Of a DNA stretch of 64,000 bases, positions 49,401 through 55,523 are shown piece after piece. Position numbers and translations under genes: made by a program. The DNA is from Bicyclus anynana (Eukaryota; Arthropoda; Insecta; Lepidoptera; Nymphalidae): contig NC_069083.1 of NCBI RefSeq assembly GCF_947172395.1, forward strand, positions 11,874,501 through 11,938,500. The letters run 5' to 3'. Under the pieces are notes generated by a model. The model did not search any database, was not told the DNA's origin, and saw only the letters and a program-made list of their open reading frames with translations. The number at the start of each line of letters is the position of its first letter. The stretch's first letter is position 1.

Positions 49401-52400
49401 ATAGTCGGGTTTATAAAATTGACAACAAAAGGTACAAATTAGAAAAACAGCGTACGCCCGCGACTTCGTACGCATGAAATTCTATTTTTTGACAAATCCC
49501 ACGGGAACCATGTATTTTTTCGGAATAAAAATACATCGTAGCCTGTATGTTGCTCCATAACCTCCTCTATTTTCCAGTGAAAGTAACATTAAAATCGGTT
49601 CAGCCGTTCCAGATAGACAATTTTTAAAGAGATTTTGTTTTAGTATCCTCTAAATAGCTATATGCACTTGTAAAAACACAAATTTCTACAAGGATTTGCG
49701 ACCAAAGCTAAATATTAGCAACTTATAATTACTTAACAACTTTTTGCACTATAATGAATAGTCAAATAAACACGTGAAGGTGAACACGCGATAAAATAAA
49801 AATAACGTTTTTCCACACATTATCAACAAGAATGCCACTCGAAAAAAACTTGTCAAACTGGTTTCCAAAGGGCTAATGTCACCCTTATTTACAGAAAAGT
49901 ACCTACATTACTGCTCAAATGAGAAATCATAATTGTATATCTACACTAATATTATAAATCATTGAAACTTGATAGCCTAGTAAAGTTACGCAAGCAACCA
50001 ATAAGCTGTAAGCTATCAGCGACAAACAGAATCTTTAGCCGTTTATAATAAGATTATTAGGAGATAACAATCTTTTTTTAAAAAAAAGATATGCCTCACT
50101 TTCAACATCATAATCAACCCATATTCGGCTCCCTGCTGAGCTCGAGTCTCGGAATGAGAGGGGTTAGGCCAATAGTCCACAATGCTGGCCAAATGCGGAT
50201 TGGCAGACTTCACACACGTAGAGAATTAAGAAAATTCTCTGGTATGCAGGTTTCCTCACGATGTCATTCCTTCAACATTTCAGATACGTTATAATTGATT
50301 TCTTAAAATGCACACAACTGAAAGTTAGAAATTCATGCCCCTGACTGGATTCGATCCCACACCCTCCGAAATGGAAGGTAGAGGTCATATCCACTGGGCT
50401 ATCACGGCTCTACCTCATTTTACCACAAAACATTACTAAAATTTCATACAATTCATTTTATTTTACATTTTTGTGCTCACAATTTTTGTGCTAAAACGCT
50501 ATAAACTAATGTATGTATGACGTCATTACAAGGACGCACTGTTTAAGGAAAGAGTTAAATTAATGCAATTAAAAATGGTTACTTTATGGTATTAAAAATG
50601 GTTACTTTATGGTGATATATCAATAGAATTCACGGGCACGTGAAATTGTTAGGTGTCTAAACCAATAATTCACCTAGATGAGTCGTTAGCACTTTGCTTA
50701 CAATCGTGATGAATAATGTTGTGCATTATAGGATTCGAAGGTTTTTGTTGATCTTTGACCACCCTTTGATTCTTATCTAAAAAGCTGCCGTAGGTTGAGA
50801 GTTTTATAAGTCATTAGGAGATACCCTAATAGCCTCAGATTACTTACTAGGTATCTCTACTCTATACAAACTGAGTTTAAAGTTTAAAGATTTTTGATTT
50901 AATTTAGTCAATGTGAAGAATGTAGAGTAGGTGTCGAGTAGGGCTAGGGTAGACGTATGGTAGGGGCAGGGTAGTTGTATGATAGAGGTAATAGTAAGTT
51001 TGTGGTCTGGCAATGCCTGGTCTGCTAGTTAAATCAGATAAAAAAGGCTTTATTTAAACTACGTAATTAAGTAGGTATCTACATTTTATGTTTTATAAAA
51101 CAACTTTATAAAAGGTTCTATAAGGAAAAAAAAATTTCGATACACAAAGAAATTAAAAACTCTAAAAACATCATACTATATACATATCAGCTCAACGGCT
51201 GAACGAATCTGGGTGAAATTTAGCACCAAGGTAGACTACAGTCGGGTAAAAAGCACATTGGCACAAAGTACTTTTTATTTCGATATTACAACAGGAACAA
51301 GCGGGTGAGACTGTGGGGCATAACTAATTAATGATAATAATTAATAATAATTAAAGTTTTGAGGTTAAAATGATTACAAATAGTTTCCTTACGAATTAAG
51401 CATTTCTATAATATATTACTTATTAAAAAAAACTAATAATATACAATGTGATTGAGACAAGAGTTTAAAAAGTCAATGTCATCAACATTACAACTAGTTT
51501 AAAAAATATAGGTTAATTTTATTCATTTCAACTATCATTTAGCTATTTATTCCATTATAAACATTTCTTATTTACCTGGCACCTCAACACATTTACATAT
51601 TGTGAGTAGGTAGGTAGGTAGTTTGTCTACTAACAGGTGTCTCGCGGTTTCATCGCGTATAGTCTAAGAGCCCGTGAACCCCAGACCTTCGTTATTTTAG
51701 AAAACTGAAAGTTTGTCAGCTCATGCTCCTACCATATGTAAGTCGTTATCAACCCATATTCGGCTCACTGCTGAGCTCGAGTCTCCTCCGGAATAGTCCA
51801 CCTCGCTGGCCCAATGCGGATTGGCAGACAATTAAGAAATTTACATACAGGTTATACAGGTTTCCTCACGATGTTTTCCTTCACCGTTTCAGGCCCGTGA
51901 TATTTAATTTGCATGCCCCGGACCGGATTCGAACCCACACCCTCCGGAGTCGGAGACAGAGGTCATATCCACTGGGCTATCACGTCTTTGCCATAAGTAA
52001 GTACGGCAGCCAATTATGGAGTTTTGACCGTGGTGGCTTTGGGAGGTAGCAGGTTTTAAGGATAATTTAGTGTAAAAAAATGAAGTGTAATTTTTTTTAT
52101 TTTGTCCTCGGCATAATATGAGAAATTATTTTCCCAGTCGCCAGTCACTTAGCTTCGCCGCAACCCTTCGCAAAACACTGTTTAATTTAAAACTTCAAGG
52201 GTCTATAGCGAAGGGTTACTATGAAGCCAAGTATCTGGCGAATAGAGATATCGTTTCTCATATTATGCCGATAAAAATATTTAAAAATTACACTTATACT
52301 TTGACGGTTGAGGGTCTGGATTCTTAAAACCTGCTATCTCCCAAAGCCACCACGGTCCTAAGTCTATACTTGGTTACAGTACTCATCTTTAGTGGGAGCA

Positions 52401-55353
52401 TGAGCTGTCAAACTTTCAGCTTTTATAAAATGACGAAGGTCTGGCTGTCGCTGGCTCTCCTTCTAGTAGTTCCTATTCCCGTGGGAATACGTACCTACTA
52501 ATATTATACAGAGGTTAAGTTTGTGGTATTGTAGGGGGTAATATTAGGTCTACTGAACCGATTTTGAAAATTCTTTTACCACTAGAAAGCCACGTTTTCG
52601 TGAGTGTCAGGCTATATTTTATCCCTGTATCACAGGAACAAGAACTACGCGGGTGAAACCGCGGGACATCGGCTAGTATATAAATTGGGCAGTTTTAGTA
52701 ATAAGTTATCGAAAAATGAACGTTTTAAGTTCATAAAACAGCAAAATAAATTGTATAAATACCTACTCGTACTTAAATTTTAAAGATGGCTACCTTTCAG
52801 ACTCTCTTTTGTAGAAAAGTGAAAAGTTCACAAAAGAGTCTAGATGTTCGTAGCAATATTTGGCTGTTGTTCAATTCAACAAATATACAGCGAATGCTCG
52901 ATGTTCTGTTACAAGTGAATGCTCAAGTCTATCTGCACATTTAGACAGCAATATCACTTTACATTAAATGAGATTGGGCAAAATTATAGATTTACTTACC
53001 TCCTGTGACCTCGCACATGGCATCTATGGGCGACGAATCAGATGGAACAAGTCCAGAATCCCTCTCCACTGCTGGTGTCCCAGCCAACCTCAGCACAAGG
53101 GAGAACAGCCTCTGGTCCCATCTGAACGGTTCTCTGGTCAGCTCGGAACCAGGTATTGGGCAGTTCATTGGAAGATTAAACTGGACAAAAAAACAAAAAA
53201 TATCTATAAAATGTACTTGTATGTTTGCATTACATGCTTAGTAGCTTTACCCTATATTTTTTTTGGAAACAGTATAAATATGTTGATGCAAAAGTATTCA
53301 TATACAAACACATTTGAAACGAGAGGTTTGTATGATTGTAGTCACCAGTGACTTGACTCTATCACCAGTGCAAAAGGCAGGTATCTCTGGATGACTCAAT
53401 TGATAAATCTTTACTACGACAGCAACTTACCTAAGCTGATAGTCAAAAAAGAACTAAATAAATGGCAGTAACTGTACAATAAAAACTTCTAATGGGATTT
53501 TTATGGGAACACTAAAATGCTTTATAGGTACAGTGATGTCTAACAACAGATTATGTTTTACAAAATATATTAACTATATTTAATTGTTAATATGTTTTGC
53601 TTATTAATCAAATTTATTTTCATTAATTTAACAACAAGTTGTTTATAATTATTATTAGGATAATGACGAGCGACTTATACCCTCATTTTTAATTTGTTTG
53701 TTGATAAAGAGTGTACATCGAGCATGGGTTGAGTATATACTATTTGTTTTATTTGCAACAAAGGCATATTAGAATATTAGTAATTCACTGGTAATCCTAA
53801 CTAATTAATATTTACAATTCTTCAAAAATCTCACTGAACCCCACCTACACACAAATAGGATGTCAGATAAGATAATAAGTGGTTGCGTGTGATGAGCACT
53901 CACTAGTTTGTTTACCTAGTTATTATAAAAGCAATTTTAAATGTCAAAACACATTATTTTAGTTTTCAAACAAAGAATATAAAATTAAGATTATTTTTAA
54001 CATAAATCAATGTTCATAATATTGATTGATTAATTAAATATGATTTAATATCAAATTAAATATAAACAATATTAGTTTCGCATAGTACATGGAATAAGGG
54101 TCTGAAATATATGGATATTAATTAATACAAGTTAAAACTTAATTTAAAAATATTTTTTTTTAAATTACCTAGTTATTATAAATGAATGCAATTTTAAAAT
54201 TTGAAATGTTAAAGTGCATTATCATAATTTTGGCAGACAAAATATATCAAAATATCTGTGCAACATATTGAAATGTAACTCATATTTGGCATTTATATGT
54301 TCTAAATTTGTCTGTTAAAAATAATTTAAATTAAAAAAAATCCAATAGGAATTCATATAGGTACTTAATGCATTTACTTCTAATGAAAAAATACTCACTT
54401 CCTCCTGGATGCCAGCATTACTGGACAATTTTCCTCCATCTGTAATCACAACTATGACTGATGGTTCCAAATAAAAAGGGCATCTCCCTTGCCCGTAAGT
54501 GTCTATGCCAGTCTGCATGCGATTAATATTGAGGACATCAAATGCATGCTTCAAAGCAGCACCCATTGTAGTCAGTCCAAGGCACTGCAAGTTCTTCAAT
54601 TCATTGATAAAAGTTGCTAAATTCTCTTTCCAACCAGCCTGCAAAAATCAGAATGAGTATCACAATGAATTATTAAATTGCTTGTTTAATAATTTAAATG
54701 TATTTCTATTAATATTATCAATCGAAAGTTAAAACGAAAACCATCGCGTTCTTGTGGCACTCATCCTCTATAATTCATATTTCCCCCCCAAATCGCCATT
54801 TCATTATGTACGATAAGTCGACCAATGAACGCTAAGCTGGCACGCAGTCGCGAGCGATATCGCGAAGGCAGCAACGGCAGCGGTTCGTCCTGTTTACGTC
54901 TTGTTGTATCTTTCAATACATTTTGTAATTTCAACGTATGTTATGTTATGGATTACAGATTAGTGAACCTCGTAAATAAATCACAGGACCGATATACATA
55001 GCTGTCAATGCCAATACTACAAGAATATCTCCAAAAACGTGTTCAATCTGATATACTAACCTTGATGTTCGCGGGTGGCTCTTCGAAAGTAAGAAGCATA
55101 TATCTATCGCCTCTGCTTTCGGGAGATCGCTGACGTACCTACGAAATAATTTTAATAAGTTTTACACACTTAACACGCGATAAACAAATCGATCACAAAA
55201 CGAGGCGGTTTGAGGAGTCGATGACACTGCACGTACCTTTACGAACGTCTCCACAGCGCCCTTGGCTACATCGAGCAACGTTGGGCGTCCGCCCAAATAA
55301 GCTCTTTGATTCATAGAAGCTGAAGTATCTATTAAAAAGACTATAATAGTCAT
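25340..55353 (-). CDS. IntS6: Integrator complex subunit 6 (whole gene, 16 coding exons, complete)
   Basis: This is the full coding span, ATG at 55353 to TAG at 25340-25342. Joining the 16 exons listed below (with exon 14a) gives 2955 nt, 984 residues plus stop, with every junction in phase. The product is a nuclear Integrator subunit. Family knowledge places INTS6 in the module that recruits PP2A to paused RNA polymerase II, in a complex that also cleaves U-snRNA 3' ends; its C-terminus binds INTS3. Seen in the sequence: an N-terminal vWA domain with DTSAS at residues 9-13, GLTTMG at 86-91 and ITDGG at 130-134; a beta-rich middle region with AWHSC and FWPIPESF; the signature YNYPVLLPLLDDLFKVH; a low-complexity Pro/Arg region (about 670-830); and the C-terminal INTS6/SAGE1-type domain (about 885-965). 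Human INTS6 is about 887 residues; the excess lies in an Asp-rich loop and the Pro-rich region. All introns carry transposon debris. Confidence 0.96.
25686..25740 (-). repeat. SINE-B head fragment in IntS6 intron 15
   Basis: TCCCTCCGGAATCGGAGG and GGTCATATCCACTGGGCTG are the SINE-B tRNA-like head; the rest is missing. Confidence 0.6.
25950..26306. mobile_element. MITE in IntS6 intron 15
   Basis: CAGACTAATTACATAAGGA at the left and its inverted partner CCTATGTAATTAGTCTG at the right form the ends. An inner imperfect hairpin (26096-26180, TAGTTCGGACTAC and complement) is nested. It ends 50 nt from exon 15. Confidence 0.65.
26356..26482 (-). CDS. IntS6: IntS6 exon 15 (residues 868-910)
   Basis: Encodes SERQEAPILLPPQPSRKEMA, then DIKKHNLGVRSEVYRAVRRP and GK, the start of the conserved C-terminal domain (vertebrate equivalent near IRKPGRNYEKIF). 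Acceptor ATTTCAG, donor GTAACA. It is entered in phase 0 and left in phase 1. Confidence 0.9.
27170..28425. repeat. Pair of about 125-bp direct repeats, IntS6 intron 14
   Basis: 27172-27300 and 28300-28425 share AATATTAACACCAAGAGGAC, GACAAGAAACTAC and CAAAAGAAC in the same order. The 1 kb between them has no gene; a 92-codon minus frame (28084-28362) lacks any motif. Confidence 0.6.
28770..29170. repeat. Palindromic repeats with AGAGAGAG-rich arms
   Basis: 28780-28850 and 28905-28990 share GATCGACAATATG- and GAAAAAGAGAGCG-type words; relatives at 24100-24210 and 33625-33690. A second type (29035-29165) has inverted GTACC...CTCTCT arms and recurs at 48040-48190. Confidence 0.45.
29621..29709 (-). 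CDS. IntS6: IntS6 exon 14b (alternative to 14a, short form)
   Basis: This second version lies 1.6 kb downstream of 14a. It is entered in phase 1 at GATGCCAG with AC completing an Asp codon, encodes SHELQINAIIQGITADNDYS and SRGRKRKRK, and leaves in phase 0 at donor GTAGTG. It therefore fits between exons 13 and 15 exactly as 14a does, shortening the protein by 30 residues. Compared with 14a, five of the 27 aligned residues change, all conservatively (L/I, A/T, E/D, N/D, A/S), and many third positions differ. The upstream tract TTTTCTTGCCCTCCC is better than that of 14a. Use in mRNA is inferred; a decaying duplicate is the alternative. Confidence 0.65.
29750..30175. repeat. Degenerate tandem repeat (about 53 bp) upstream of exon 14b
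   Basis: Units near 29759, 29812 and 29864 share TCGCAGACTAATA-like and ATAACGCAGTAT-like words; two further diverged units lie near 30075 and 30140. In the sense of the gene they stand directly before alternative exon 14b. Confidence 0.6.
30976..31258 (+). repeat. SINE-A between exons 14a and 14b
   Basis: GGCCTCCGTGCGCGGTGG head (with a small deletion), B box GGTTCGATCCCC, complete body and a poly(A) end at 31244-31258. Antisense to IntS6. Confidence 0.88.
31275..31453 (-). CDS. IntS6: IntS6 exon 14a (residues 808-867, alternative exon, long form)
   Basis: Entered in phase 1 at ATGAACAG with AT completing an Asp codon. Encodes AYTTMGSKMPRSPSPPGEAA, an Ala/Pro run, then ELQINAILQGIAAENNYSAR and GRKRKRK, and leaves in phase 0 at donor GTTGGT. 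It is very GC-rich. The acceptor lacks a good pyrimidine tract, because upstream sequence is a transposon remnant, but it is the only AG I found that keeps the frame. A SINE poly(A) ends 17 nt past the donor. The second half is duplicated in exon 14b. Confidence 0.8.
31480..31560. repeat. hAT-like terminal fragment before exon 14a
   Basis: CAGTGATTCCCAAAGTGGTC resembles a hAT terminal repeat. A hairpin (GTGGTCTATATC, complement GATATAGACCAC) follows. It occupies the place where the exon 14a acceptor would have its pyrimidine tract. Confidence 0.45.
31651..31715. repeat. GGGTA-type simple repeat, intron 13
   Basis: GGGGTAGGGTAGGG-like units followed by CACGCGCGACTTCTAG, the end of repeat type H2. 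Same arrangement as at 35535-35770. Confidence 0.7.
31780..31885 (-). CDS. IntS6: IntS6 exon 13 (residues 773-808)
   Basis: Encodes EPPNVDTGGPSTPVSSPQP and then PVIKPFLNG, a Pro-rich linker. The acceptor AAATTCCAG and donor GTTTGT fit. It ends in phase 1 (a lone G), which joins either version of exon 14 to make an Asp codon. The peptide itself is not conserved enough to recognise; the call rests on phase and splice signals. Confidence 0.8.
32040..32250. repeat. Lepidopteran repeat type H1, intron 12
   Basis: Begins CTAGCTGACGCCGCGCGG and ends TTTATAATATTAGTATA, with TCGGACCAGTAGTTCC and the CAAACAAACAAAC run between. An inverted copy is at 43692-43893. Resembles non-autonomous Helitron-like repeats of Lepidoptera; the family name is a guess. 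Confidence 0.6.
32455..32975. repeat. Two type H2 repeats in tandem, intron 12
   Basis: 32455-32642 and 32745-32975 both run from CTAATATTATAAA...GAAAGTTTGT to GTCGCG...GTCCGCTAGTT. The second ends about 20 nt from the exon 12 donor. Confidence 0.65.
32995..33315 (-). CDS. IntS6: IntS6 exon 12 (residues 666-772, Pro/Arg-rich linker)
   Basis: Starts RMMVDEADIDPLG, the equivalent of GMMIDEAD in vertebrates, then continues as a low-complexity Gly/Pro/Arg/Ser segment (GSGGGGIGGKRG, PPKRKAGPLPQHVVARRPST, VSPPPTAPLSP). This part is probably disordered; PPKRK could act as a nuclear localization signal. Acceptor CCATTTACAG, donor GTGACT, 321 nt, phase 0. A lepidopteran interspersed repeat stops about 20 nt from the donor. 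Confidence 0.92.
33316..34140. other. IntS6 intron 11, left part: nothing recognised
   Basis: A GC-richer patch at 33900-34050 (CGTCGTCGCAATGG, GCAGTCGCAGTGC) has repeated words but no family match. Confidence 0.35.
34145..34550 (+). mobile_element. Non-LTR retrotransposon RT remnant (jockey-like), intron 11
   Basis: Plus-strand frame with NNLLLNAKKTKCVEFSLP, STVFLGVTLDCKLQWGAHIE and SSAAFAVRKIRQFSHVDTAR, then LLWGKAADIHSIFVLQK. This is the region just after the catalytic domain of jockey/CR1-type reverse transcriptases (LNxxKTK, FLGxxLDxxLxWxxHI). Only about 130 codons remain, nearly unbroken; no catalytic box is present. Confidence 0.75.
34600..34800 (-). CDS. IntS6: IntS6 exon 11 (residues 599-665)
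   Basis: Encodes VVRMRSNFL, DEDSAHSMAVAQMGNYQEYL and QHMFGNPFKIDK, nearly collinear with MRSNLLxxxxxLxxxDEDSLHSIPVGQMGNYQEYL of vertebrates. Acceptor CTTTTTCCAG, donor GTAACC, 201 nt, phase 0. A retrotransposon RT remnant on the opposite strand ends about 50 nt from the donor. Confidence 0.96.
34940..35203. mobile_element. MITE M, copy 1, intron 10
   Basis: TTGATGAGTACTGTTTACCA at 34943 and the inverted partner GGTAAACAGTACTCATCAA ending at 35199 form about 21-bp ends around AT-rich filler. No coding capacity. Confidence 0.8.
35395..35770. repeat. Type H2 repeat carrying a GGGTA/GGGGTA array, intron 10
   Basis: GAACGCACGAACCGATTTCC at the left and GTCGCGGGCGTCCGCTAG at the right flank about 180 bp of GGGTA and GGGGTA units (35545-35725). 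The same nesting recurs at 63160-63730. Confidence 0.8.
35785..35938 (+). repeat. SINE-B tail half, abutting the exon 10 donor
   Basis: CGTGAGGAAACCTGCACACC, CCAATCCGCATTAAG and CAGTGAGCCGAATGTGG; 5'-truncated. Its last bases merge with the exon 10 splice donor at 35940. Confidence 0.8.
35941..36150 (-). CDS. IntS6: IntS6 exon 10 (residues 529-598)
   Basis: Encodes VAESVRVMPRSPLKKDLTTH, LNEFGGFVVGLSRG and YRNPFDIQRRDLLDQ, matching the family's FAGFQIALLNK and YRNAYDIPRRNLLDQ blocks. Acceptor ACATTTCCAG, donor GTAAAT, phase 0. A SINE begins within a few bases of the donor (see findings). Confidence 0.95.
36221..36491. mobile_element. MITE M, copy 2 (inverted relative to copy 1), intron 9
   Basis: TTGATGAGTACTGTTTACCA at 36222 and GTTGGTAAACAGTACTCAT at 36473. 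The filler matches copy 1 in reverse. A third, partial copy is at 53560-53720. Confidence 0.8.
36515..36605 (-). repeat. SINE-C head, intron 9
   Basis: On minus: CTCAATAGCTCAACGGTAAG and GGTTCGATCCC. Same tRNA-like head as at 21085 and 40310. Confidence 0.6.
36607..38530. mobile_element. 1.92-kb foldback element with about 730-bp inverted arms, intron 9
   Basis: Left end CTATGCACAAAAATTAAGGG at 36611 and its exact complement ending at 38524; the arms 36607-37340 and 37795-38530 match almost throughout. TA flanks both ends. The centre holds a CA microsatellite and AT-rich filler. Mirror-image open frames (37070-37285 with 37819-38061; 36622-36873 with 38259-38525) are the same DNA on both arms and rich in Lys/Phe; I do not regard them as genes. 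Confidence 0.88.
37397..37449. repeat. CA microsatellite
   Basis: About 26 uninterrupted CA units at the centre of the foldback element. Confidence 0.95.
38690..38765 (+). repeat. SINE-B tail fragment
   Basis: CTCTTACTGAGAGGCGATTG and CAGTGAGCCAAATATGGGTT only. Confidence 0.6.
39052..39246 (-). CDS. IntS6: IntS6 exon 9 (residues 464-528)
   Basis: Encodes PLRRALTKMGA (family PLKKALRMMGA) and SFSVLNYLKRLKNQAKIEFD (family SYSVISYLKKLSQQAKIESD). Acceptor CTTCCAG, 195 nt, phase 0. The donor GTGTCT is weaker than the others in this gene, but no other GT keeps both the frame and the homology. Confidence 0.92.
39678..39888 (+). repeat. SINE-A, 5'-truncated, intron 8
   Basis: From CTCTGGCTAGTTACCAC through GCGATTTAGCGTTCCGG to a poly(A) at 39870-39888. 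The tRNA-like head is missing. Confidence 0.82.
39971..40201 (-). CDS. IntS6: IntS6 exon 8 (residues 387-463)
   Basis: Carries the best family signature: HPFGYLKASTNLTCVNLFVL followed by PYNYPVLLPLLDDLFKVH, then KPTPEWKQAFQAYLDRMPSY. Acceptor TATTTCCAG, donor GTAAGT, 231 nt, phase 0. A poly(A)-tailed SINE lies about 90 nt beyond the donor. Confidence 0.97.
40234..40510 (+). repeat. SINE-A 3' part interrupted by SINE-C (founder of the tandem array)
   Basis: GGAATGTGGATTTTATCC through TCTTAGATT is broken at 40308 and resumes at TCTTAGATTACATCGTCAC (40432). The insert carries GGTTCGATTCCCGCCGG on minus. TCTTAGATT is repeated on both sides as a target duplication. Confidence 0.75.
40511..41695. 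repeat. Tandem array, about 220-bp units, IntS6 intron 7
   Basis: Unit starts (ACTAGCGGACGCC) lie at 40511, 40731, 40949, 41169, 41387 and 41607; spacings 220, 218, 220, 218, 220; the last unit is cut at about 41695. Each unit joins a type H2 end (ACTAGCGGACGCCCGCGACT) to the 3' part of SINE-A (GTGTGGATTTCATCC, GAGATTGTAGTCAAA). Confidence 0.95.
42024..42176 (-). CDS. IntS6: IntS6 exon 7 (residues 336-386)
   Basis: Encodes PPRSAHPVVKFTC, PMVIDNLPFDKYELEPSPLT and QFILARKQPTSCWQ. The block VIDxLPFDKYELEPSPLTQxIL is nearly identical to vertebrate INTS6. Acceptor ATTTACAG, donor GTAAAC, 153 nt, phase 0. Confidence 0.96.
42240..42690. other. IntS6 intron 6, right of exon 7: nothing firm
   Basis: CCGCCATCTTGGGGAGGCC at 42290 may belong to a dispersed repeat. 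No coding sequence. Confidence 0.35.
42700..43165. repeat. Two type H2 repeats in tandem, intron 6
   Basis: ACATTATAAACGCGAAA near 42705 and ATTATAAACGCGAAAGTT near 42957 start the two copies; both end near a GTCGAAGTCGC or GACGAAGTCGCGAGCG stretch. Confidence 0.6.
43273..43415 (+). repeat. SINE-A 3' half, intron 6
   Basis: ACGATGTCGTGTAGAAACCG to GGGCTAACTTGTAAAGAA. Confidence 0.75.
43692..43893. repeat. Type H1 repeat, inverted copy, intron 6
   Basis: From ATACTAATATTATAAAGC to ACCGCGCGGCATCATCTAG; complement of the copy at 32040. Confidence 0.65.
44048..44227 (-). CDS. IntS6: IntS6 exon 6 (residues 276-335)
   Basis: Encodes QAWHSCRRLIYVPRT and GFWPIPESFRPDPNAQLL, the counterparts of PWHSCHKLIYV and HWPIPESFWPDQN in vertebrates. 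Acceptor GGTTTTGCAG, donor GTAAGT, 180 nt, phase 0 throughout. It is GC-rich compared with its flanks, as coding exons are here. Confidence 0.95.
44340..44413. repeat. 30-bp inverted repeat, intron 5
   Basis: Arms 44340-44369 and 44384-44413 (AAAACGTCAATATTACGTTG... and complement) match with a few mismatches around a 14-base loop. A CCCTA-type repeat follows at 44465-44510. Confidence 0.75.
44700..44900 (+). repeat. tRNA-derived SINE, further type, intron 5
   Basis: GCTCTGGGTTCGAGTC resembles a B box; the tail part ACCAATATGCATTGGAGCAG and GTGTGGTGGGTTTAAC echoes SINE-B. No clear A box. Confidence 0.4.
44940..45148 (-). CDS. IntS6: IntS6 exon 5 (residues 206-275, with Asp-rich loop)
   Basis: Starts GRSYC and continues CIDSLVQKVQSGVVINFEK, all strongly conserved in the family. 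After GPDPPPI it has an unusual Asp/Gly/Asn-rich insertion (residues 247-272) with repeated DxDxDG-like spacing. The human loop here is Ser/Asn-rich and not acidic in this way. Acceptor TTTGTTTTAG, donor GTACGT, exits in phase 0. Confidence 0.94.
45160..45670 (-). mobile_element. Retrotransposon polyprotein C-terminal remnant, intron 4
   Basis: Minus reading IEIGARGLPAKSLYNLFKDL, then GISRSAASSILERVSKAALI, then GSYQIWIGRE. The layout IExGARG...LYxxxKxLG...LERxSKAALxxSYxIWxxR is one I associate with the end of lepidopteran non-LTR polyproteins. The clade is not certain. Confidence 0.5.
45675..46985. mobile_element. 1.3-kb element Q, copy 1: palindromic end plus five 130-bp repeats
   Basis: Starts with TTCAACCGACTTCCAACTC and ends with TTTTTGGAAGTCGGTTAAAA, so the ends are inverted. 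45680-46010 is a palindrome (GTGCTACCTTCTGATCAGTT and complement). Units of 130, 130, 130 and 131 bp follow, marked by AAAGTTCT at 46061, 46191, 46321, 46451 and 46582. The 130-bp period is not a multiple of three, so the open frames across it are not conserved protein. Confidence 0.85.
47000..48340. other. IntS6 intron 4: scattered repeat pieces
   Basis: AAATCCGTTCAGTAGTTTCG and the ACAGACAGACAAACAC run (47420-47465) are a type H repeat end; 48040-48190 is an inverted repeat related to 29035. The rest has no feature. Confidence 0.4.
48351..48371. repeat. AT microsatellite
   Basis: Ten alternating AT units followed by GTGTG. Confidence 0.9.
48720..48808. repeat. Type H2 repeat end
   Basis: CTACGCGGACGAAGTCGCGG and GCGTCCGCTAG end the unit. 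Confidence 0.55.
48820..49075 (-). repeat. SINE-D, complete copy
   Basis: On minus: GACCGCGTGGCTCAATGG (A box) and GTGGGTTCGATACCC (B box), then the body to AGCCCCAAAG. A tail-only relative is at 840-965. Confidence 0.65.
49208..49359. repeat. About 35-bp inverted repeat, intron 4
   Basis: Arms 49208-49242 (CCATTGACGATCAATTATTC...) and 49325-49359 (...GAATAATTGACCGTCAATGG) match with few mismatches around an 82-base loop. Confidence 0.8.
49445..49625. repeat. Type H2 repeat
   Basis: AGCGTACGCCCGCGACTTCG to AAATCGGTTCAGCCGTTCC. Confidence 0.6.
50095..50412 (-). repeat. SINE-B, near full length
   Basis: AACCCATATTCGGCTCCCTG at the tail side, GGCCAAATGCGGATTGGC within, and a head with CACTGGGCTATCACGGCTC. 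Confidence 0.85.
50568..50613. repeat. Exact tandem duplication, 23 bp x 2
   Basis: ATTAAAAATGGTTACTTTAT plus GGT is repeated head to tail without mismatch. Confidence 0.9.
50615..51600. other. IntS6 intron 4: no clear feature
   Basis: A degenerate GGTAG-type run (50930-50990) and a type H-like piece (51180-51320) are the only hints. Confidence 0.4.
51605..52465. mobile_element. Foldback element F, copy 2, split by SINE-B
   Basis: Left part with CCCCAGACCTTCGTTATTTT and the inverted partner AAAATGACGAAGGTCTGG; inner arms GGCATAATATGAGAAA and TTTCTCATATTATGCC pair too. SINE-B (51743-51990) is inserted in the left arm, with CCATATGTAAG and CCATAAGTAAG as the two target copies. Confidence 0.75.
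51743..51990 (-). repeat. SINE-B inserted in foldback F
   Basis: GGCTCACTGCTGAGCTCGAG, CCTCACGATGTTTTCCTTC, GGATTCGAACCCACACCC and GGGCTATCACG; some internal deletion. Confidence 0.8.
52490..52678. repeat. Type H1-like repeat
   Basis: CTACTAATATTATACAGAGG to GCGGGTGAAACCGCGGGACA. Confidence 0.55.
53000..53180 (-). CDS. IntS6: IntS6 exon 4 (residues 146-206)
   Basis: Encodes PIPGSELTREPFRWDQRLFS and then a stretch ending MCEVTG, equivalent to the conserved PGSELTKEPFRWDQRLFALVLRL block of INTS6. Acceptor TTTTGTCCAG, donor GTAAGT. The exon ends in phase 1, splitting a glycine codon with exon 5. The next intron is the largest in the gene (about 7.85 kb). Confidence 0.95.
53181..54398. other. 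IntS6 intron 3: AT-rich, partial MITE M
   Basis: 53560-53720 matches MITE M (TACCCTCATTTTTAATTTG) without good ends. Nothing else. Confidence 0.5.
54399..54638 (-). CDS. IntS6: IntS6 exon 3 (residues 66-145, vWA core)
   Basis: Encodes AGWKENLATFINELKNLQ, then GLTTMGAALKHAFDVLN, YGQGRCPFYLEPS and VIVVITDGGKLSS. The GLTT and ITDGG segments are the remaining metal-site loops of the vWA domain, and both are present. Acceptor TTTTTGCAG, donor GTGAGT, 240 nt, phase 0 on both sides. Confidence 0.96.
55061..55138 (-). CDS. IntS6: IntS6 exon 2 (residues 40-65)
   Basis: Short 78-nt exon after a 98-nt intron. Acceptor TTTCGTAG, donor GTTAGT, phase 0 at both ends. It encodes SRGDRYMLLTFEEPPANIK, which matches the family block RGDRYMLVTFxEPP in the vWA domain. 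Confidence 0.93.
55139..55236 (-). other. IntS6 intron 1
   Basis: 98-nt GT-AG intron, the shortest in the gene and the only one with no room for repeats. Intron 2 (54639-55060) is also short and holds a GC-rich patch at 54810-54890 of unknown nature. Confidence 0.85.
55237..55353 (-). CDS. IntS6: IntS6 exon 1 (residues 1-39, vWA start, MIDAS motif)
   Basis: Begins MTIIVFLIDTSASMNQRAYL. The DxSxS metal-site motif (DTSAS, residues 9-13) is intact, as in animal INTS6 proteins, whose N-terminus starts the same way with few residues before it, so this ATG is the natural start. The exon ends TTCGTAAAG, followed by donor GTACGT, in phase 0. Confidence 0.95.
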
Positions 55354-55523
55354 CTTGAAAAATTTCCTAAATATCCTTCTAAATACATTAAAATATGCGC
55401 ACGCTATTATGAACAGAACAAAAATGGCTGCTACATTGTACGCAGACTCGCAAGGATGCGACCGTCCGACAGCCGCTTCGACGAGCAGCTGAACAAGCTA
55501 CGCCACGAAGACTCCAAAAGTAC

